Positions 61,739-64,000 of a stretch of DNA of 64,000 nt are shown one piece after another. The position numbers were made by a program, and so were the translations under genes. Source of the DNA: Pirellula sp. (GTDB lineage: Bacteria; Planctomycetota; Planctomycetia; Pirellulales; Lacipirellulaceae); the NCBI GenBank assembly GCA_013822725.1, contig PNKX01000021.1, positions 23,659 to 87,658 of the forward strand. Direction: 5' to 3'. Under the pieces are notes generated by a model that did not search any database, was not told where the DNA came from, and was given only the letters and a program-made list of their open reading frames with translations. Position 1 is the stretch's first letter; each line of letters begins with the position of its first letter.

Positions 61739-62008
61739 CTAAAGCAACTTCTCAAGCAGGAACAAATCCCGAAACTCAAGCCCGAGCGACTCCGCGACCA
61801 CCCGGGCCGAGCAGCCGGCAGCGCAGTCTATGACTACGCCGCCGCCACTCAGTCCCCGGACCAGCAACATCGGCCCGTCTTCAGGGTGGAGTGGGCACCG
61901 CCCCCGGTACACATGGGGGAGCTGCTCAACAGCGTGTCCCGTGTGGCCCTCTAACTGGTTCAGAATCCTTACCAGGATGGGCGGAGTTAAACCGTCACGA
62001 TTATTCAT
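61739..62008 (-). CDS. small CHC2-type zinc-finger (primase-like) protein
   Basis: 89 residues from the ATG at 62008, which overlaps the excisionase stop (ATGAATAA); an ATG 12 codons earlier lies inside that gene. The motif is GRCPLHPEDGPML...VVIDCAAGCSARVV: Cys-x2-His then Cys-x3-Cys, the spacing and surroundings of DnaG/CHC2 primase zinc fingers (family: CPFHxExxPSF...CFGCG). No TOPRIM domain follows. It probably works with the DUF3987 protein in replication of the element. Confidence 0.75.
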   Translation of the reverse strand: MNNRDGLTPPILVRILNQLEGHTGHAVEQLPHVYRGRCPLHPEDGPMLLVRGLSGGGVVIDCAAGCSARVVAESLGLEFRDLFLLEKLL

Positions 62009-62183
62009 CGCCGCCCTCAGGCAGGTGTCGCTCGATGTAGGCATCGAGATCTTCCTTTCGGAATCTCACTGACCGCCCGAGTTTCACTTTCGGGATCTCA
62101 CCAGCAGCGGCCTTCGCGTCGATCTGACGAATCGACCAACGCAGATACGCAGCGGCCTCCGGCCGCGTCAACAACGAACTCAT
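62001..62183 (-). CDS. excisionase / AlpA-like helix-turn-helix protein
   Basis: 60 residues from the ATG at 62183 (AGAAGGAA 8-15 bases upstream). A winged MerR-like HTH of the excisionase family: LLTRPEAAAYLRWSIRQIDAKAAAGEIPKVKLGRSVRFRKEDLDAYIE. Such proteins bend DNA for integrase-mediated excision or activate element genes. It is the first gene of the minus-strand cluster that ends with the integrase, so it may also regulate the cluster. Confidence 0.88.
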   Translation of the reverse strand: MSSLLTRPEAAAYLRWSIRQIDAKAAAGEIPKVKLGRSVRFRKEDLDAYIERHLPEGGDE

Positions 62184-62339
62184 AACAAAATTCCTTCTGA
62201 AAGGATTAGTAGCCATCAGCGCGTGACGGCTCCCCGCCTCCCGCGAAATCATCGCGGAACGAATAAGCGGGACGAGTCAATCGTACGGCTGTCGCCCCAG
62301 AGCAGGCAAATAAGATGATGGACTATAATTACAACGAAT

Positions 62340-63140
62340 TTAGTCCGAAGTAGCGTGTAGCTGCAGCCACACAGCGCGTCGCACTTCTGCGCTCGTAGCT
62401 CGATTCACAAATCGTTCCACGCATTTGCCAACGGAGGCTGGCTGAACAGATTTGCCAGTCAACGTGCGGTGATTGGCGGCGATTACTTCGGCCGACTTTC
62501 CCTCCGCCGACTGGAGCGCCCAAGCCAGGTGATGATGCGCGCTCGGGCGGCCGCGACCAACGCTAGATGAGGTCCGTCGGGCCTTGTCGATCAACTCTTC
62601 GACGTCGGCATCGGCAACAGGATCGTTGACCGACTCGCATTGAATTACCAATCGAATGAATAACGCTACCGCGTTCTGAGAATCTAGCTCCGTGCTCGGC
62701 CGGCCGACGGCGACGACGCCCATGCGGAAGATGAGTTCGTGCAGTGCCGCGACTGCCATCTTCAGCGCCGCGGGTTCAGAAGCGGCGTTGCCCATCGCGC
62801 TCAGCAATGTCACCATCTCCTCACAGGTTGCGATCGGCTTTGGCAGCTTGGAAGCCGCCTCGCTGAGTTGGTCGTGCAGTAACTTGAGCGCGTCGCGGAA
62901 GGCATACAGGGCAAATCGATCCGCATTGTCGGGCATCGGCAACTTCAGCCGGTCGTAATGGCGGCGGACGATCTCCACCTGATCTTCGCCAGCAAGCTGG
63001 ATGTCCCGCAGAAGCTGCTCTTGAGCAGCGAGAACATCGAGAACGCCCCCGAGGACGTCGATTAAGCGACGGAGTGAGGGCTTAATCGCGACGTAACAAT
63101 CGCGGTGGGGGTTGCGCAACTCAACAGTTTGTTTCGGCAT
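62340..63140 (-). CDS. hypothetical protein of the integrative element
   Basis: 266 residues from the ATG at 63140, supported by GGAG 8 bases upstream; the frame is open a further 68 codons. It is soluble and largely helical: LRRLIDVLGGVLDVLAAQEQLLRD near the start, a middle part with LHELIFRMGVVAVGRPS, and a basic, glycine/histidine-rich segment (VGRGRPSAHHHLAWAL) before a final helical stretch with VGKCVERFVNRATSAEVRRAV. No family is recognised. It lies upstream of the excisionase gene with a 156-bp gap that probably holds the promoter of the cluster. Confidence 0.6.
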   Translation of the reverse strand: MPKQTVELRNPHRDCYVAIKPSLRRLIDVLGGVLDVLAAQEQLLRDIQLAGEDQVEIVRRHYDRLKLPMPDNADRFALYAFRDALKLLHDQLSEAASKLPKPIATCEEMVTLLSAMGNAASEPAALKMAVAALHELIFRMGVVAVGRPSTELDSQNAVALFIRLVIQCESVNDPVADADVEELIDKARRTSSSVGRGRPSAHHHLAWALQSAEGKSAEVIAANHRTLTGKSVQPASVGKCVERFVNRATSAEVRRAVWLQLHATSD

Positions 63141-63353
63141 CGGAAGGACTCCATCCGTCTCCCCGCCGTTTCGCTTCTGGTCCAGGCGGGGCAAAACATA
63201 GTCGGTAGCGTCCCTGTCACCGAGTGAAAACAAGCGCGCCGACCATTTAGTCGACACGGAAGGCACGATCGTATCGGCGCGCCACTGCCCGTCAAAGTCC
63301 CTCACGCTTGCCGCGTCGGTCCGTCCGCTCAACGCCGACCGCAAGATAGGTAA

Positions 63354-63438
63354 GCAGGGAAGAAAAATAGATCAAAAACATCGACATTTGCGCGGAAATG
63401 TCGACGTTTTTGCTGCCATGTTGGCAGGGAAGAAAAAT
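63354..63438. repeat. palindrome flanked by direct repeats, upstream of the element's first genes
   Basis: AAAAACATCGACATTT (63374-63389) and AAATGTCGACGTTTTT (63396-63411) match in 15 of 16 pairs around the loop GCGCGG. On both sides lies the direct repeat GCAGGGAAGAAAAAT (63354-63368 and 63424-63438), exactly 70 bases apart. No gene is seen between 63141 and 63532. Confidence 0.75.
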
Positions 63439-63532
63439 CCTAAAATCGCGTGGGCAGCCTATTGCGAGGTCAAACACTGCTGGAGCGCATCAGCCAGACC
63501 CTGCCCAGGCGAACGCGTAAAGCTATTTCCAG

Positions 63533-63853
63533 TCACCCCTCCGCCCCGTCGACACACAGCAGTTCCGCCTGCCGCAGCACCGTCTTCACCGCCTCCTCCT
63601 GGAGGTCCGGCGGGTAGCCGTACTTGTTGAGTATCCTCTTCACCATCACCCGGATCTTCGCCCTGGCGCTCTCCCGCACCGTCCAGTCGATGGAGACGCT
63701 CTTGCGGACTTGGGTGATGAGTTCGGTCGCAATCACGCGGAGCTGGGCGTCCCCCATGGCTTCCAAAGCGGCGTCGTTGGCGGCGAGGGCGTCGCTAACG
63801 TCATCCTCGTCATCGAGAGCCCACGGGCTTCGCCCCGTCGCAACCAGCACCAT
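63533..63853 (-). pseudogene. hsdR: remnant of a type I restriction enzyme R subunit (C-terminus)
   Basis: 106 residues. From about residue 17 the sequence matches the very C-terminal helical region of HsdR: DALAANDAALEAMGDAQLRVIATELITQVR, SIDWTVRESARAKIRVMVKRILNKYGYPP, and a last EAVKTVLRQAELL. HsdR proteins are ~1000 residues, and none of the helicase or nuclease domains is present; the frame is closed by a stop 33 bases before the ATG at 63853. The first ~17 residues (VLVATGRSPWALDDE) do not look like HsdR, so this is a truncated copy joined to other sequence. Confidence 0.75.
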
Positions 63854-64000
63854 CCCTTTCGCTATTCTCCGATCCGAGTTGCTGATTCATCAGTATCTTG
63901 AACGGGTTCCACGTCCCTGGCAAACGCTGGTTACCGAAGCTGGCATCGAATGGCTCGACAACATTGGCTGGTCCATGAACAGACAAGTCGAGAAACCGAA

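Larger units (their letters stand above)
58864..64000. mobile_element. integrative element at tRNA-Glu, right end not in window
   Basis: Integrase, DUF3987 ATPase, CHC2-like zinc-finger protein, excisionase-like HTH protein and an unknown protein are all on the minus strand behind the tRNA, tightly spaced. The DNA looks less GC-rich than the flanking chromosome and lacks the intergenic repeat families common before 58.8 kb. I could not find a second copy of the tRNA 3' end (GGTTCGACTCCCC), so the far att site is probably beyond 64000 or diverged. Confidence 0.75.

Noticed and set aside
59000..64000. Second copy of the tRNA-Glu 3' end as the far attachment site
   Set aside because: I looked for GGTTCGACTCCCC and found no convincing match in the window.

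Overview
The window is GC-rich bacterial chromosome and almost certainly comes from a planctomycete of the Pirellulales group. The evidence is family content: two DUF1559 pseudopilin-like proteins, a DUF1501/PSCyt1-DUF1549-DUF1553 pair, a Tat-exported Gfo/Idh/MocA protein, a DUF6807 protein, PEP-CTERM plus dockerin on one secreted enzyme, many secreted proteins of unknown function, and start codons that often lack a Shine-Dalgarno sequence. The species cannot be named from the sequence.

Layout. 1-2.8 kb: a tandem duplication of a DUF1559 gene plus a small lipoprotein gene; the second DUF1559 copy has a one-base frameshift. 2.9-14.1 kb: secreted serine hydrolase with PEP-CTERM, zinc-ribbon protein, CstA, a frameshifted GxxExxY gene, an ACT-domain protein, Gfo/Idh/MocA, an HIBADH-like dehydrogenase, DUF6807 and an MFS transporter. 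14.4-24.5 kb: acyl-CoA synthetase, DUF1501 and PSCyt1/DUF1549/DUF1553, class-III aminotransferase, CorA-like protein and a secreted protein. 24.5-29.4 kb: a sigma-54 enhancer-binding protein divergent from a VIT/VWA protein, with a sigma-54 (-24/-12) promoter match between them. The VIT/VWA protein ends in a GlyGly-CTERM-like tail and is followed by a rhombosortase, so regulator, promoter, substrate and processing protease lie together. 29.4-45.8 kb: housekeeping and secreted genes (YCII, C45 peptidase, PepF, FabH, PyrE, a LysM protein with a dead L,D-transpeptidase domain, endonuclease III-like, DUF2617, alpha/beta hydrolase, HEAT/TPR protein, response regulator, GlyA). 46.3-58.6 kb: an ABC exporter fused to DUF1854, a MazF-type toxin-antitoxin pair, a zinc-peptidase-like protein, a metal-dependent hydrolase, DUF6263, a Rieske protein, a secreted isochorismatase-like protein, a MazG-like protein, a membrane protein and an ABC ATPase.

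58.8 kb to the end: a tRNA-Glu(CTC) gene is overlapped by an integrase gene running towards it. Behind the integrase, on the same strand, lie a DUF3987 ATPase, a small CHC2-type zinc-finger protein, an excisionase-like HTH protein and an unknown protein, then a remnant of a type I restriction R subunit. This looks like a compact integrative element; its far end is not visible.

Most intergenic regions are filled with hairpin-forming repeats of many unrelated families. Several are nested symmetrically inside each other (outer family, inner family, spacer, inner inverted, outer inverted). Two genes (starting at 55226 on the plus strand and at 24465 on the minus strand) appear to have such elements inside their 5' coding ends, contributing to or splitting the signal peptide.
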